From Pleurodeles waltl (lineage: Eukaryota > Chordata > Amphibia > Caudata > Salamandridae), in contig NC_090450.1 in the NCBI RefSeq assembly GCF_031143425.1, forward strand, positions 221,599,442 through 221,663,441: DNA of 64,000 nt. Reading direction: 5' to 3'. The notes beneath the pieces were generated by a model. That model did no database searches. It saw only the letters and a list, made by a program, of their open reading frames with translations, and was not told the origin of the DNA. Of the stretch, positions 47,001-58,340 are shown piece after piece (positions within the stretch are counted from its first letter, which is position 1; each line of letters begins with the position of its first letter). A program made the translations under genes and the position numbers.

Positions 47001-47330
47001 CACAAAACATATAGACTTCAAGAAGAAGCACATGTTTAACCCCAAATTCATAGGTCCTTATACTGTCCTTCAGCAAATCAATCCGGTGACCTATAAACTA
47101 CAATTGCCCGGATCCTTACGGATTCATCCAGTGTTCCACACTTCCCTCTTGAAAAAGGCAGTCCAAAAGGTCCACCCTCATCCAGCTCCTGTTCTAGTAC
47201 AAGGGGAAGAAGAATACAAAGTCAAGAAAGTGTTGGATTCTAAACTGAGAGGGCGTAATCTATGGTACTTAATCTCATGGAAAGGTTATGGACCTGAAAG
47301 TAACTAATGGGTTTCCGCATCTGATGTTCA
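43871..47330 (+). pseudogene. pol: Gypsy Pol with stops and frameshifts
   Basis: Domains in order: protease with ALVDSGATGNF (DSG codons 44138-44146); RT from about 44570, with FVPKANGEL and [12 protein letters not shown]; RNase H with VEADASDVAIGAVLSQ and VYTDHRNLQF; integrase with an HHCC zinc finger (HPGTPKTLELIQ...CEVCARIK) and DDE residues at codons 46360, 46540 and 46648 (D-59-D-35-E); C-terminal IHPVFHTSLLK and a chromodomain (EEEYKVKKVLDSKLRGRNLW). Defects: a frameshift near 44730, then stops at 44926, 45004, 45106 and 45127. The stop at 45106 replaces the Tyr of the YxDD catalytic motif. More stops lie at about 46042 and 46048, frameshifts near 46800-46990, and a stop at 47305 in the chromodomain. 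Confidence 0.85.
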
Positions 47331-47411
47331 TGCTCCAGTACTTGTGAGACACTTTCATCGTCTTAATCCAAGCAAACCAGGCCCTAGAGCGCGTCTGGGA
47401 GAGGGGAGTAC

Positions 47412-48163
47412 TGTCAACACCAGAGCAGTACGCGCTCTATTGGTGACAAAAATGCAAAAACCCAGCACTCTCAAAACAACGTAATCTATGCATTGTGCTG
47501 ATCTGTTGTGGTTTAACCTTTTGCATGCAGAGTTCAATCCTGAAAACTTTCTTTTAATATGTTTACAAATACTGTTCCTTTGCAATGTATTGCTGCAGGT
47601 TTTCAGAGTGTGTTAGGGTGTGGCCCCTTTCCAGTGACTTCCAGAGACTTTCCCTGCAACATGCCTGGGCGAGGTTCTTGGCTAGGCCAAGACTCTATAA
47701 AAGAGAGTCAGCCCAACTCCCAGTGCTCACTATTCAGAGGTCCTGGGGCAGAGCAGCAGCTTCTTCCTGAGCTCCTGTCCCGGCGGCCTATTTGGATCTT
47801 CCAGTCTTCTGCCCTCATCCTTCATTGGTGATCATTGTTCCAGGCTTTAAGACGGTGGTTGGACATTTCCCAACACCGTTATTGAGAATTTTCATATTCT
47901 TGGTTTTAATTCTTAAATGAATAACAGATTACTTGCGCGCTGACATTTTTTGACATTTATATGGTGATTTGCAGATAGGCAGGACGTGCGATTTATTCCA
48001 TAAAGGTTTGACTTCGTTATTTATTACGCGCTGCCATTTCTTGACATTTACGTGGTGGCTTAAGAATCGGCAAGACGCGCGATTCGTTTTATGGTGTTTG
48101 GACATTGTTATCCATTGCGCGCTGATATTTCTTGACATTTACATAATGTTTTACGAGTTGGCA
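47412..48163 (+). repeat. Truncated 3' LTR of the gypsy element
   Basis: It matches the 5' LTR from TGTCAACACC through the TATA region (47696-47703) and into the third unit of the internal array, stopping after ACGAGTTGGCA. Beyond this is LINE sequence. About half of the LTR is lost, together with some LINE sequence, which suggests a deletion across the junction. Confidence 0.85.
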
Positions 48164-49968
48164 ATGTTTTATCACTTTGCAGGCAGGATTTAGGCAGAAA
48201 ATAAGCACAGTGGATAAAATCTTAGGTTTCTTAGCAATAAAGTTGAGGACTGTTGATTTGGAGGCAGTGAGATTGTTTGTCGCCTTTGTGGACTTACACT
48301 CCATGTTTGTCCTTGTTCCCTGCATTAAACTGTTGGGGAACTTGTCAAGGATAGAAGTACCAAAAGGCTTGTTGACCTAAATTGTACTCTGGCAATTTAG
48401 CAGGAGTTAGATGGGGCCCTGGTGGTGAACTCTCAGAGGAAATACCAATACAAGAAGGAGTGCACCAAGGGTGTGTACTGGCTCCCACTCTTTTTCTTTT
48501 ATATATAAATGAATGCATACCATACTTGCTTGAGTGTGAGAATGATTCCCCCAAGTTAGGAGACAGGAAAACACAGTGTCTATTATTTGCCCATGACACC
48601 CTGTTGTTATCCAAAACTCCCTCTGGTTTATCTACTCTTAGCAAGGTTCTCGGCATATTGCGAAACACATAAGTTGCAAATTAACATCTCCAAAACGAAG
48701 TACATGATATTTGGAGGTGATAAGAATAAGGTGAAGAGATCCATACTGGTGGATGGGGAGGTCTTCATGAGGGTGCCTGAGTTTGATTACTTGGGCTTCT
48801 GACTCAAGGACTCACATAGTCAAGGATGCTAAAGAAGTGTACAATGCCTTTAAAACAACAGACAGGGGCCATCGAAAGGTATGCATGCAGAACGTCCACC
48901 TTTCCCATCCCTCCAGCTTTGGAAATATATAGAAGTGAAACTTGTGGGGCAGCCCTTTATAGGACTGATGTTTGAGGGCAATGCAACCTGAAAATTCTGG
49001 AAAAGGAGGAAAATGCATTTCTCAAGACACTGCTTAAGATTCCCCAAAGCACTCCAGCACTCCCAATTCGACTGATCCTAAATGTAAGATCTATTTCTGA
49101 CATTGCTGCTATAAGGCCTATACAGTATTGATTAAAAGCATGGTCCACAGACAAATTAGAGCTCTATAAGGAATAACTTTGAGGGCTGGTGGAGAGTTCA
49201 CATGCAGGCAAAATTCCATGGTGCCCTTATAGTAGGAACTGGCTACTTAAGTTAGGTCTGGACAAAAACCCTTGAATTCCCATTGTAAAGCTTAAATTGT
49301 CCTACTGGAATTTTGTCCAAGGAGAGAAAGTATCGAATGTGCCTTCTGGAAGCTTAACAGATTTTTTTTTTAATCATTCAAATGCTCATTCAAGCTTGAG
49401 ATATATTTAGATATTGTATTGAAGCCATTTGAACAAGCACTTTACATTAGGTTTAGATTAGGGTCTCTTCGGTATTTGTCTTTACTGGTTTATGGAACAG
49501 TAAGCTTGAAACATCAAACATTTGTCCACTGGGATGTGCGAGTGCAAAGACTATTGAGCTCATCCTATTTTTTTACCCAGCCCTTAAAAAGCGACCAACG
49601 CACTCTATTAAACCACTCTGAAAATTGATTGGTTTTAGAGATCGCCATACCACGTTGAGGGTTTTGCAGAACAAGAACTAATTGCTCAATCCTGTTCGCA
49701 ATAGTAACGTTTTTATCAACTATTTGGCATGTCAGGATGAATAAGATTCTTGGTTAGGAGAGGAGGATTGTTTGAAGACTGAACTGTTAATATTGCATGG
49801 TAATGAATGCACAATGTTATTAGTAATTCTCAATATTTTGAATGATTTTATGTCTTACAGATCTTAGGTGTTAATATTTATGTATTTTTTGCATTTTTAT
49901 TGCCTGATATGTATGTACATTTTATGGTTCATATGAATCAAAATAAAGGATCTGATGATGATGATATG
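48164..49968 (+). pseudogene. LINE RT C-terminal part and 3' end
   Basis: The first frame gives QAGFRQKISTVDKILGF and FVAFVDLHSMFVLVP, an RT motif with the expected aspartate. A second (48382-48672) gives GVHQGCVLAPTLFLLYIN and LLFAHDTLLLSKTPSG, where the catalytic FADD-type motif reads FAHD. Further pieces give NISKTKYMIFGG and a C-terminal region to about 49330. The 3' UTR ends with AATAAAGGATCT(GAT)n at 49968. Stops and frameshifts are frequent. Confidence 0.7.
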
Positions 49969-49984
49969 TTTCAACCCTGGTGTA

Positions 49985-51600
49985 ATTTACCATCAACAGG
50001 TACTCACTATTGGCTGGGGTCTTCATCTCTGACAGTTCTCTTTCCCCCCTTCCTAGGTCCTTAAACCTAGATTTGACCCAGATTGTATCCCTAATGGAAA
50101 TGTTAGCTGGTAATAGAAATATATTGGGTCTGCCTAACTTATTGCAAGTGTCCTTAATATAGAGAATCAGGGGATACAAGAGCCCCTGTCACATGATAGG
50201 CACTCCAGAATAATCACTGTATTTAAAAAATGCTTAAGAGTTACTCCAGATTGGACACCATACACATCAGCGCTGCCAGATTGATTTTGTCGGCTACATA
50301 CTGTATACCTAGTTCCTCATGAACAGCATATGTCAACAACCCTGGCCAGACACTAAGGATACATCTACATACTCTTTTCTCCTCGTCCTATAAGAACTAA
50401 GGGCCAGATATAGCAAGGTTCCAAATTGCGAGTTGCAATTTGCGAGTCCCAGCGACCCGCAAATTGCAACTCGCAATTTGGAATGCAGAAAGGTGTCTCA
50501 GACACCTTCTGCGAGTCGCTATGGGGTCGCAAAGACCCACCTCATTAATATTAATGAGGTTGGTCGCAATTTGCGACCCAATAGCGATTCAGGGCACTCA
50601 CGGGGATCGTGGCCTGCTGGGAACAGCAGACCACCATGTCCGTGACTGCTTTTAAATAAAGCAGTCTTTTTTTTTCAAAGTGCAACCCGTTTTCCTTAAA
50701 GGAAAAGGAGCTGCACTTTGAAAAAAAACCTGAAACCTTTAGTTTCGGTATTTTTCAGGGCAGGTAGTGGTCCATTGGACCACTGCCTGCCCTGAAAAAT
50801 TATTTTTTTGCCAGACACAAAGGGGAAGGGGTCCCATGGGGACCCCTTCCCGTTTGCACCTGGGTTACCATCCACTTCAAGTGGATGGTAACTGCGCTTT
50901 CATTTGTGACCGCAATCGCGGTCGCAACTGAAAATGCATACCATTGCGAGTCGCAAATAGGAAGGGAACACCCCTTCCTATTTGCGAGTTGGAAATGCAT
51001 TTTGCGAGTCGGTTCCGACTCGCAAAATGCATTTCTACATAGCAAAGTGGCTTTAGCGACTCTCAAACGGCGATTTTCGCCGTTTGCGACTCGCTAAACC
51101 TTTGCTACATCTGGCCCAAAGTCACCTTAAGGCCCACAATCCAGAGCCATGCGTTAGGACAGGTAGGCACTTCCTTTTGTACATCTCAACCAGGGGTGCG
51201 ATAGGGTTGCTGCTGATTTTGAAGACTGAACTAGAAAGAAAACCAATTGAGTTACAGAACGTAAGTCTCCTCTGTTTCATACACGTACCCCCCCCCCGCA
51301 ATGTGAGAGTTTGCAGTTTCAGATTTTTGGAGCTGCAAGCCTTGGCAAATGAACTGGTTGAGTTTGTAAATAGGCCTAGACTATCAATGAAGTTTACAAA
51401 TAATTCTAAGAGAAGCTGAAGGCCATTAGGTGTTCTGGAAAGTAGGATGGTATCTTCTATGTACAAGAGGACAGGGATTCTCCACCTATTCACGGCTGGA
51501 ATCTCCTTTCCCTTACTAAGACAGAATCCAGTCATTAATATGCAATAAGAACAGAGTTGGTGCTAAAACGCAACAACCTCAGCCCAGACCAAAACTGTCG
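49985..51600 (-). mobile_element. Minus-strand LINE fragment split by MITE D
   Basis: On the minus strand, 51535-51122 encodes LLYIEDTILLSRTPNGLQLL (an RT catalytic region with IEDT in place of YADD/FADD-type) and ends with a segment like YKRKCLPVLTHGSGLW. After the MITE at 50402-51117 the same strand continues at 50397-49985 with GLLYPLILYIKDTCNKLG, comparable to the C-terminal part of the plus-strand LINE at 48164-49330. It is probably a related LINE in the opposite orientation. The 5' limit is unclear. Confidence 0.55.
50402..51117 (-). mobile_element. Harbinger-type MITE, ATGTA family, copy D
   Basis: The termini are GGGCCAGATATAGCAAGGTT and the inverse AACCTTTGCTACATCTGGCCC-type end at 51117. 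The flanks TAA (50399-50401) and AAA (51118-51120) are a near-match duplication. Internally it has CCTCATTAATATTAATGAGG near 50540-50559, ACAGCAGACCACCATG, and several inverted pairs such as AAGGGGTCCC/GGGACCCCTT. Orientation is as in copy B. It interrupts the minus-strand LINE fragment. Confidence 0.8.
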
Positions 51601-52163
51601 TACATTCACCGTTAAGCCCAATTGAGAAATATAAAAAAAATCCCAGCACAGGAAGTCTTAATAGTCAAGACCTAATCCATAATGAAGATGAAAGGGTAGT
51701 AACTTCATGTAAATGGAACTAGACAGTGATTTCAGCCAATTAGATGTCTTTTAGTATGTGTTGTATTGGGTTAACGGTGCTTCTGCAATACTCCATTGGG
51801 ACCGCAATACCCAACAACAAGGCAATTTCACAAAAAAGGCTTAAGGGATTATCATTAATAAACTGACCCAAATAGAAAAGGTGTAGGGTCAAATGTAAAA
51901 AAGTTCCTTCTTACTAAACAGAACTCTTTTTGATTATTGTTCACTCACAGTACTTCCGGAGAATCCTGAACAGGAAGTAAAATCCATATGGAACCGCCCA
52001 CAGAGGCCTTGTATTGGTATTGGAGGACACGCAGGGGTACCTTAGGACTAACACAGGACCATGGATAGTGAACATAAATTATTGCAATGCATAATATACA
52101 TAAAAGTTGCGACCAAAATCTAAAAGCAAAATTAACATTGTTATTAACTTTGAATGTGTGACC
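51601..52163. other. Unassigned stretch
   Basis: It may be further diverged LINE sequence upstream of the RT fragment, but no motif is clear enough to call. Confidence 0.3.
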
Positions 52164-53779
52164 TTAGCTGTTGGACCTGGCCCTTGTGGCAGATTCATCC
52201 CCTATCTTTTTGCCTAATTCCTCCTATTTTTTCTGACCTCTCGCTGTTGGCTCTAGGACTCTGAGCACTGTATCACTGCTGACCAGTGCTAAAGTGCAGG
52301 TGCTCTCCCATCTAAAGTTGGTATGACTGGCTTATACCTAATTGGCATGTTTATTTACCTATAAGTCTCTTGTACAGTGGTATCTCTATACCCAGGGCCT
52401 GTAACTTAAATGCTACTAATGGGTCTGTAGCGCTCCTTGCACCACCCACTGAAGTAGCCTTTCAAACCTGTGTCAGACCTGCTAGCGCAGGGCCTGTGTG
52501 CGCAGTTTTCTGGCACAGGGACCTAGCATCTAAATTTACTTGCCAGGCAGAGAACTCCCCTTTTACTACGTGTAAGTCACCCCAAAGATAGGCCTTAGCT
52601 AGCCCTATGGGCAGGGTGCTATGTACAGAGAAGGCAGGACATGTGCCAGGTTGCGTGGCCTGTCCTGGTAGTGACAAACATCCTAACTTGATGTCTCACT
52701 GCTGTGAGTGCTGCCTTCTCATAAGATTGCATTAGAAATGCCCTGCCTTATGTGTAAGGAGTATTGTCTGATTTATGAGGGGTAGCGTAGGCATGTTTGG
52801 TATGGTTGCAATGGTGATAAGAAATGCTGCTTACTGGCTTAGGTGTATTTTTTATTACTATTACAGAAATGACACTTCTAGAAAGTGCACATTTCTCTGT
52901 GCTTATGACTCTGGTGTTTTGCAGCTTGACTCCAATCCACGTCTGGGCAGAGTGACAGTTGGGCTTTGTGCATACTTTTCAGACAGCCTGTACACATGGA
53001 GGGTGGAGGTGTCACAGAGGTGCATCTGCATACTGAATAGTGTTCCTGGGCTGAGAGAAGGGAGAGGCGGGCACACCTACATTTGTAAAGGCTGTGCCCT
53101 GGCCTCACACAATAGGGTTGTTTGCCCCCAACTGATGTTTGGAGCCTGTGCTGGAGGAGAGAGGGGCCACTCCCAGAGCCAGTTGTAACTGGTAAGAACC
53201 TCCTCTCCCCTACCATTGTAAAACACTGTAAGGACTGAGTATAAGTACAGGGGAGTTTTCCCCACAATTTGGAGACTCCTGGAGACATTTTGGAACTGGG
53301 CACAGAAGGCTGGAAAGACTCACCAGGAACCGCCATGGACTGCTGCTGCTGTGCTGACCTGTGACCTGCTTGGTCACTGTAAGGACTTCCCACTTGCTTG
53401 CATCCTCTTTGTGCTGACCTGTTGCTGGGCCTCTCCACCTTTGGGCCTTTTTCTTAAACTATGCTCCCCAGGGACAGGGTGCTGTGGCCCCTGACTCTTG
53501 TAACCATGTGAAGCACGAGGAGTACTTCATCACTCAACAAAACTAGTGCTTTGGGAAAGTACATCCTCTTTTACTCCCTCAGCACCTTGCGAGCACTCCT
53601 TGTTGCCCAGAGACACCACTGCGACCCGGGCTCCTCAAAAAAGAGTAAAGCGCTTTGTGAAGCACTTATTTTGCCGTGGAAAAATCACCGCCGCAGCCCG
53701 GACAGGCTGTTTATCATAAGCCCGAGGACACGCTATCTCATCACCATCAAATGGGGAAGAGGAGTGAGCATGCTCCTAT

Positions 53780-54450
53780 CGTGCCCCTCGAGTGAAGAGG
53801 GCTCTGAGGACCCCCCCGGGGCACAGGCAGACACCTACTCTGGTCCCTGCCCTCTCACGAGGCTGGGCAAACCGCCGCCTGTTGCTGCAGACATCGGGCA
53901 GGGAAGGAGGCCTCATTGGATGCTCCCCCGCCCCACCAGGCCCCTTTCTCATTCTGGGAAGGGCAGGGGAGAAGGAAGCCTCTCCCTGCCCGGCCAGAGC
54001 CCCAAAAGAGTTGCTGCAGGACCGCAGGCGGGGCAAAAGCCTCATCGGAGGCCCCCCGCACGGCAGGTCCCATTTTTGTGGCCCCTTGTTGGCCGGTGCC
54101 ATTATGTCCGCTCCCCCTCATTGGAGGGCCAGTAAAGGCCCAGGGTGGCCCCAGAGATTGCAGGCCCCAAGAGGGGCCCGTTATTAAAGTGGAGGGGGTG
54201 CGTGGTGCCCCCCTCCTTGTTGAATTATTGGTCGACTTCGGCCCCCCTCGTGCGGGCCGGTTTAGTCCCAAGGGGGACCCCCAGCGATCGCGGGCCCCAG
54301 GAGGGGCCAGTCATTGATCCAGAGGGGGTGCGTGCTGCCCCCTTCTGCCCCAGAACTATCAGGAGGCCCCCGTTTGGTGCAGAGGAGCACCGGGGGCCAC
54401 ATTCTCGTGGCACTGGAGATGCTTTCATCTTAAACCAGGTACTGCTAAAA
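53780..54450. repeat. GC-rich degenerate tandem region in LTR-like repeat
   Basis: Blocks such as GGGCCCCAGGAGGGGCC, AGAGGGGGTGCGTGCTGCCCCC and GGGACCCCCAGCGATCG recur with irregular spacing of roughly 120 bases. Overlapping ORFs on both strands arise from the GC-rich, stop-poor composition and are not called as genes. Confidence 0.5.
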
Positions 54451-54456
54451 GACCAT

Positions 54457-55039
54457 GGGCCTCATTACAACATTGGCGGGCAGCAACCGCCGCCCGCCAA
54501 GTTGTAACCGGGTGCAGCCGCCAATGCGGCCACTCTCCCGCGGTGCCCATCATGACATCCCCACTGGGCCGGCGGGGATGTGGTCCGCAACATGGGAGCC
54601 GGCTCCAAATGGAGCCGGCGGTGTTGCGGCCGTGCGACGGGTGCAGTTGCACCCGTCACGCTTTTCACTGTCTGCAGAGCAGACAGTGAAAACCGCATGG
54701 GGCCCTGTCAGGGGGCCCCTGCACTGCCAATGTCAATGGCATGGGTAGTGCAGGGGCCCGCAACTCCCCGTACCGCCAGCCTTTTCCTGGTGGATCAAGC
54801 CACCAGGAAAAGGCTGGCGGTAGGGGGACTCGTAAACCCCTGGGCAGCGCTGCTAGCAACGCTGCCCTGGTGGATTACTACCGCCGGGGCCATTGTGGCG
54901 GGAAACCACCGGCCCCGGCGGTGCGACCGTGGTGCTTCCGCTGCGGTCGTAATGACCAGGGAAGCACCGCCAGCCTGTTGGCGGTGCTTCCATAATTTCA
55001 GCCCTGGCAGTCCTGTACCGCCAGGGTTGAAATGACCCC
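54457..55039. mobile_element. GC-rich Harbinger-type MITE, second copy
   Basis: It starts GGGCCTCATTACAACATTGG and ends with the inverse, CCAGGGTTGAAATGACCCC. CAT flanks it on both sides (54454-54456 and 55040-55042). The internal order matches 1-600: GGAGCCGGCGGTGTTGC, the hairpin TTTTCACTGTCTGC/GCAGACAGTGAAAA, and the GGGGCCCCTGCACTGCC block. It is nested in the LTR-like repeat. Confidence 0.8.
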
Positions 55040-55199
55040 CATATATACTACGTTATTTTTAAAGACTTTATTGATTTATATGCTGCCTACCTGTTTGATG
55101 ATCTTTTGATATGTGTATGCAAATGTTCCTTTTATGGGCATAACATGCTAATATGTTTTTCTGTCTTGCCATATGTTTTATAATGTTCCTAATATGGGT

Positions 55200-55420
55200 G
55201 TCTATGATATTCTTATGACAAGTACTTTGGTGTAATAACGTGTTTCCAGACTACTGCTTATGTTGCAGAATACTAAGTAACCTGTGTGTTATATGTGACT
55301 ACTGCTAGTTTTGCAGAGTAACTAATGTGTAACATTCTGACAACTGCTAAGGTAGCAGGATATTACTGATATGTGATGTTTGGTCTAATAATTGTGTTGC
55401 GTACAATAGAGTATATTTTC
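55200..55420. repeat. Short degenerate tandem repeat in LTR-like repeat
   Basis: The phrase ACTGCT(T/A)...TGCAGAATACT-like recurs three times (about 55252, 55300 and 55348) with a spacing near 48 bases. Confidence 0.45.
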
Positions 55421-55661
55421 ATATAACTTGGCGTTGTGTTTCTTTTGTGATGGGGATAGTGCGTCACGTGTGTTGTTTGTGTTGTGCAAACGCTTTCCAC
55501 ATTGCCTCCGGGTTAGGCCTGACTACTCGTGCCATTCCACCAAGGGGGTGAGCATGGGTTATCTTTGACTTGTAACTCTCTTGCCCTGACTAGAGTGGAT
55601 GGGTTCTGCCTGGCTTAGGTGCATACCCTAGCCAACCAGAAACCGCATTTCTAACATTAGC

Positions 55662-56389
55662 TTGTATTAATGAAACACAAAAATTCACTGAAATAAACGA
55701 AGGTTTAAGGGATGATATAGTTAGGCAACAATGGATGTGGTAACAGCAGTTTATAAACCTGAAAAAACTCTGAAGTTCACCAGTTATAGTTCAGTAAGCT
55801 ATTTACAACTTGCAATTACTGATGCATTGATTATGACCTCACATATAACATTACTTATTAAACGTTCAATCACATCATTAATGACAACACATGACATGGC
55901 AAATTACATCTTTGATGACATCACTTATGATGTCATTCAACTTACTGCTGTTCAAATTGCTCTCTAACCAGTATGGCATTTGAAATATAAAATTAACTAC
56001 TGAATGATGCACAACCATATACTTAACTTTTGAGACATACATGCCCTCCTTTTTAAAAAAATGTTTCATTGGGTTTTACATCAAAGCAGATACAAACAAT
56101 GATTACAGTCTCATAAAAGTAACATGCAAGGCAAGTAACTACTTTGCTACTCCCCAGAATGGGGAGCTGTACCAAGGGACATGAATGCAAGTCATTAGCC
56201 AAGTGTCCTGCTTATTTTCATAATGCAGCTTGAAGAGGCACTCGAAAATGCACGCTTCTTTAAGTGAATCTTATTCCTGCTACACCCAGCCCTGGCCCTG
56301 TACTGAACACATTGTGGATGGATGACTACGCGTGGGCAGCTATCCAGACAGGTGGGTAAACCACTGTTGCACATGGTTTTCATCATGGG
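55662..56389. other. Unassigned stretch with AT-rich repeat
   Basis: About 55760-55970 is an inverse copy of the dispersed repeat seen at 20480-20660 (GATGTCATTCAA, AATGACATCA-type words). The rest holds nothing recognisable. Confidence 0.4.
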
Positions 56390-56960
56390 CACAACTCTTC
56401 ACAGAGAATCGACTTCCTCCAGACACCCAAGCCCCATTAGCTAGCCAAGTCCCTGCTATGGACACCATTTGCCCTGTATCAAGAACTTAGTTAGACAGAT
56501 AGGTGACCCCTCATGGGCAATGAACCAGACACATATGGGAAAGTACCTACTGCAAACAGTCTTTGCCCTGTGCACAACCCTTAAATAGAGACCCAGTCCC
56601 TTAGATGGTGAAGTCAATACTGCACTCAGTTTTCACCCTGTACAAGGTAGGTCACCTATTTACTATATGTATATAGGTGCTCTCTTGTAGGCAATCAAGT
56701 AAACATGGGTGGAAAAGTACCAGGTCCATACAGCCATTAGACCTATGCACCACTTATCATGCAGAGCCTACTCCCTCCAGATACTCATAGCCCCATAGGA
56801 CAGTAAGCACCTACTACATACAATCCGCTCTGTACTAAACCTTTTACATATATCTGACATTTTGTGGGAAATTAACAAGACATGAGCCAGAAAGTCTCTG
56901 CTGCCCATAGTGTCCATGCCGTGCATAAGTATTCACAGAGAGCTCACTCCCTTCACTTAG
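56390..56960. repeat. Degenerate tandem repeat related to 34420-34810
   Basis: Units carry TTCACAGAGA, CTCCCTCCAGA, CAAGCCCCATTAG, GCCAAGTCCCTGCTA and TTTGCCCTGT in the same order as at 34420-34810, with spacing near 90-170 because of indels. Confidence 0.65.
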
Positions 56961-57780
56961 CTAAAGACCGGTTTGAAGAATGTTGAAATGGTTTACACCC
57001 TTTATCAGTAAAATGGCTATAGAAAATTAGGTCTCTATATACCTTGCTGAATACTTTTGAGTATGATAAATGTGTACAAAACTGTCATACTGATTGAATG
57101 ATGTCATCAATCATGACATTTAAGATATCATTGATGCTATCAATGCATTGAACATATTGTGGGTAATGTAATATGTAATGTCAGAAGCAGTGTATGGTGA
57201 GAGCCAAGTTCTAGTTAGCTAGTTGCACCATAACTGCAAACTTAAATGGGTTTTATGGCTTAAAATCTTTTGTTATAACTGCCTAACTGTAATGTACTCT
57301 TAACCTTTGCTTAGTTTGTGCAAGTGAATTTCTAGGGTTTTTTCTCGAATGTAGGTTAATGTCTTTTTTCCATACCTAATTTTACCCTTTTTGTTTTTTC
57401 AGTCTATAGTTACTCTCACATTTGAAAAGTATGAATGCACAGTTTTTTCGTGAAAAATTCTACTACAAAAATTACATTGATATTATCGATGATATTATCA
57501 AAGATGTCATGAGCGCCGTAATTTTTGAGGTCATTAAAAGTTCATGGTGAAGGTACGAGTTATAGTTACCTTAGGCCACAAGCTTTAGTTTCTTGAAGTA
57601 ATTCTAACTATAATTGGTGAATTTCTATGGTTTCGTACATCTAAAATGTGACCGTAAATATAATGTCCATGTAACCGTTGATTTTTTAGTGACTATGTTT
57701 TTAAAAAAAATTATTTCCTATCTATAACGTCCCTGTAACCTTCATTTTTTTCAGTGAATTTATGATTTTTATAACATATA
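56961..57780. repeat. AT-rich dispersed repeat with ATGATGTCATCA words
   Basis: At 57095-57160 and 57475-57540 there are clustered near-palindromes such as ATGATGTCATCAATCATGAC. At 57240-57420 and 57590-57780 there are units with GTGAATTTCTA(G/T)GG and TAACCTT(T/C)G. Similar units occur at 23760-24010, 20480-20660 and 62100-62280. Confidence 0.5.
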
Positions 57781-58079
57781 GTAATTTTCATTAATATATG
57801 TTAATCTGGCCATGAGCGGTTGGAGTTGGCCACCGGGCCTATCCTGTGGCCAGGCCATGATGCCAACTCCCTTTAAGCACCCAACCGTGCACGGCCTCTG
57901 CCCATGTACTGCAGAGGTTGCCTGCAAGACCTGGCCTGCAGCCAGACCCTGTGGCCAACACCTCTAACCACCCAACCCCATACTGTGCACAGCCCTTCGG
58001 CCGTGTACGGCGGAAGTTGGCCGCAGCCTCTCTGGGTGTCAGAATAGATGTGAGAAGGTGTATCTGGGTTGAGAGTAGC
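57781..58079. other. GC-richer stretch with short internal repeats
   Basis: Two related units (57800-57920 and 57935-58030) share TGTGGCCA, CACCCAACC, GTGCACGGCC and GGAGTTGGCC-like words. It is non-coding. Confidence 0.4.
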
Positions 58080-58340
58080 TGTGAGAGTGTCTGTCTGGGT
58101 GTGAGAGTGCGTTCATCCATGTTTTAGTGGGTGCGTCAGTGTGTGCTCATGTCTGTGAGTGGGTGCATGAAGCTGTCAGTGGGTCTGTGAGTGGGATGTG
58201 GATCTGAGTGGGTCTGTGAGTGGCTGTGTAACTGTCTGAGTGGGTCTGTGAGTGGGTGTGTGAAGGTCTGAGTGGGTCTGTGAGTAGGAGCCTAAGTGTC
58301 TGATTGGATGTGTGAGTGGGAGAAATTGATTGAAGGTGTG
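58080..58340. repeat. GTGAGTGGGT-rich tandem repeat
   Basis: Words such as GTGGGTCTGTGAGTGGG are repeated with variable spacing. The inverse words (CACTCACAGACCCAC) occur at 60535-60597, forming the outer end of a larger inverted structure. Confidence 0.75.

Larger units (their letters stand above)
41278..48163 (+). mobile_element. Ty3/gypsy chromovirus-type LTR retrotransposon
   Basis: Both LTR starts (41278 and 47412) read TGTCAACACCAGAGCAGTAC and are nearly identical over about 750 bases. Between them lie gag (43027-44019) and pol with protease, RT, RNase H, integrase and a C-terminal chromodomain, the order of vertebrate chromoviruses. The 3' LTR is cut at about 48163, inside its repeat array. 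It is inserted in the LINE RT region. In-frame stops in gag and several in pol, plus frameshifts, show the copy is inactive. Confidence 0.9.
38285..49968 (+). mobile_element. Degraded APE-type LINE split by gypsy insertion
   Basis: Two plus-strand blocks (about 38285-41277 and 48164-49968) together give an ORF1-like region, an AP endonuclease, a reverse transcriptase and a 3' tail. The first block ends within the RT N-terminal region (KPGKAPGLYRIP then PQIWG). The second starts at QAGFRQKISTVD, so roughly the intervening part of RT is missing at the insertion. The 3' end is AATAAAGGATCT followed by (GAT)n at 49954-49965, the short-repeat tail common in CR1/L2/Jockey-group LINEs. The exact clade is uncertain. 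Confidence 0.65.
52169..55656 (+). mobile_element. LTR-like dispersed repeat, copy 2, with complete ends
   Basis: The copy starts TGTTGGACC, ends TTTCTAACA, and is flanked by a perfect TTAGC duplication (52164-52168 and 55657-55661). TG...CA ends and a 5-bp duplication indicate integrase-mediated insertion, so this is best read as a solo LTR or a very long non-coding LTR-type element. The first 500 bases match copy 1 at 4559. A MITE (54457-55039) is nested inside; without it the length is about 2.9 kb. The GC-rich section (53780-54450) and the 53551-54507 ORFs have no domain signature. Confidence 0.75.

Noticed and set aside
53551..54507. Several ORFs of 108-194 residues on both strands
   Set aside because: GC-rich tandem region in an LTR-like repeat; low stop density explains open frames on both strands.
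54580..55035. 151-residue ORF
   Set aside because: It lies wholly inside a palindromic MITE; the same happens at 14-358.
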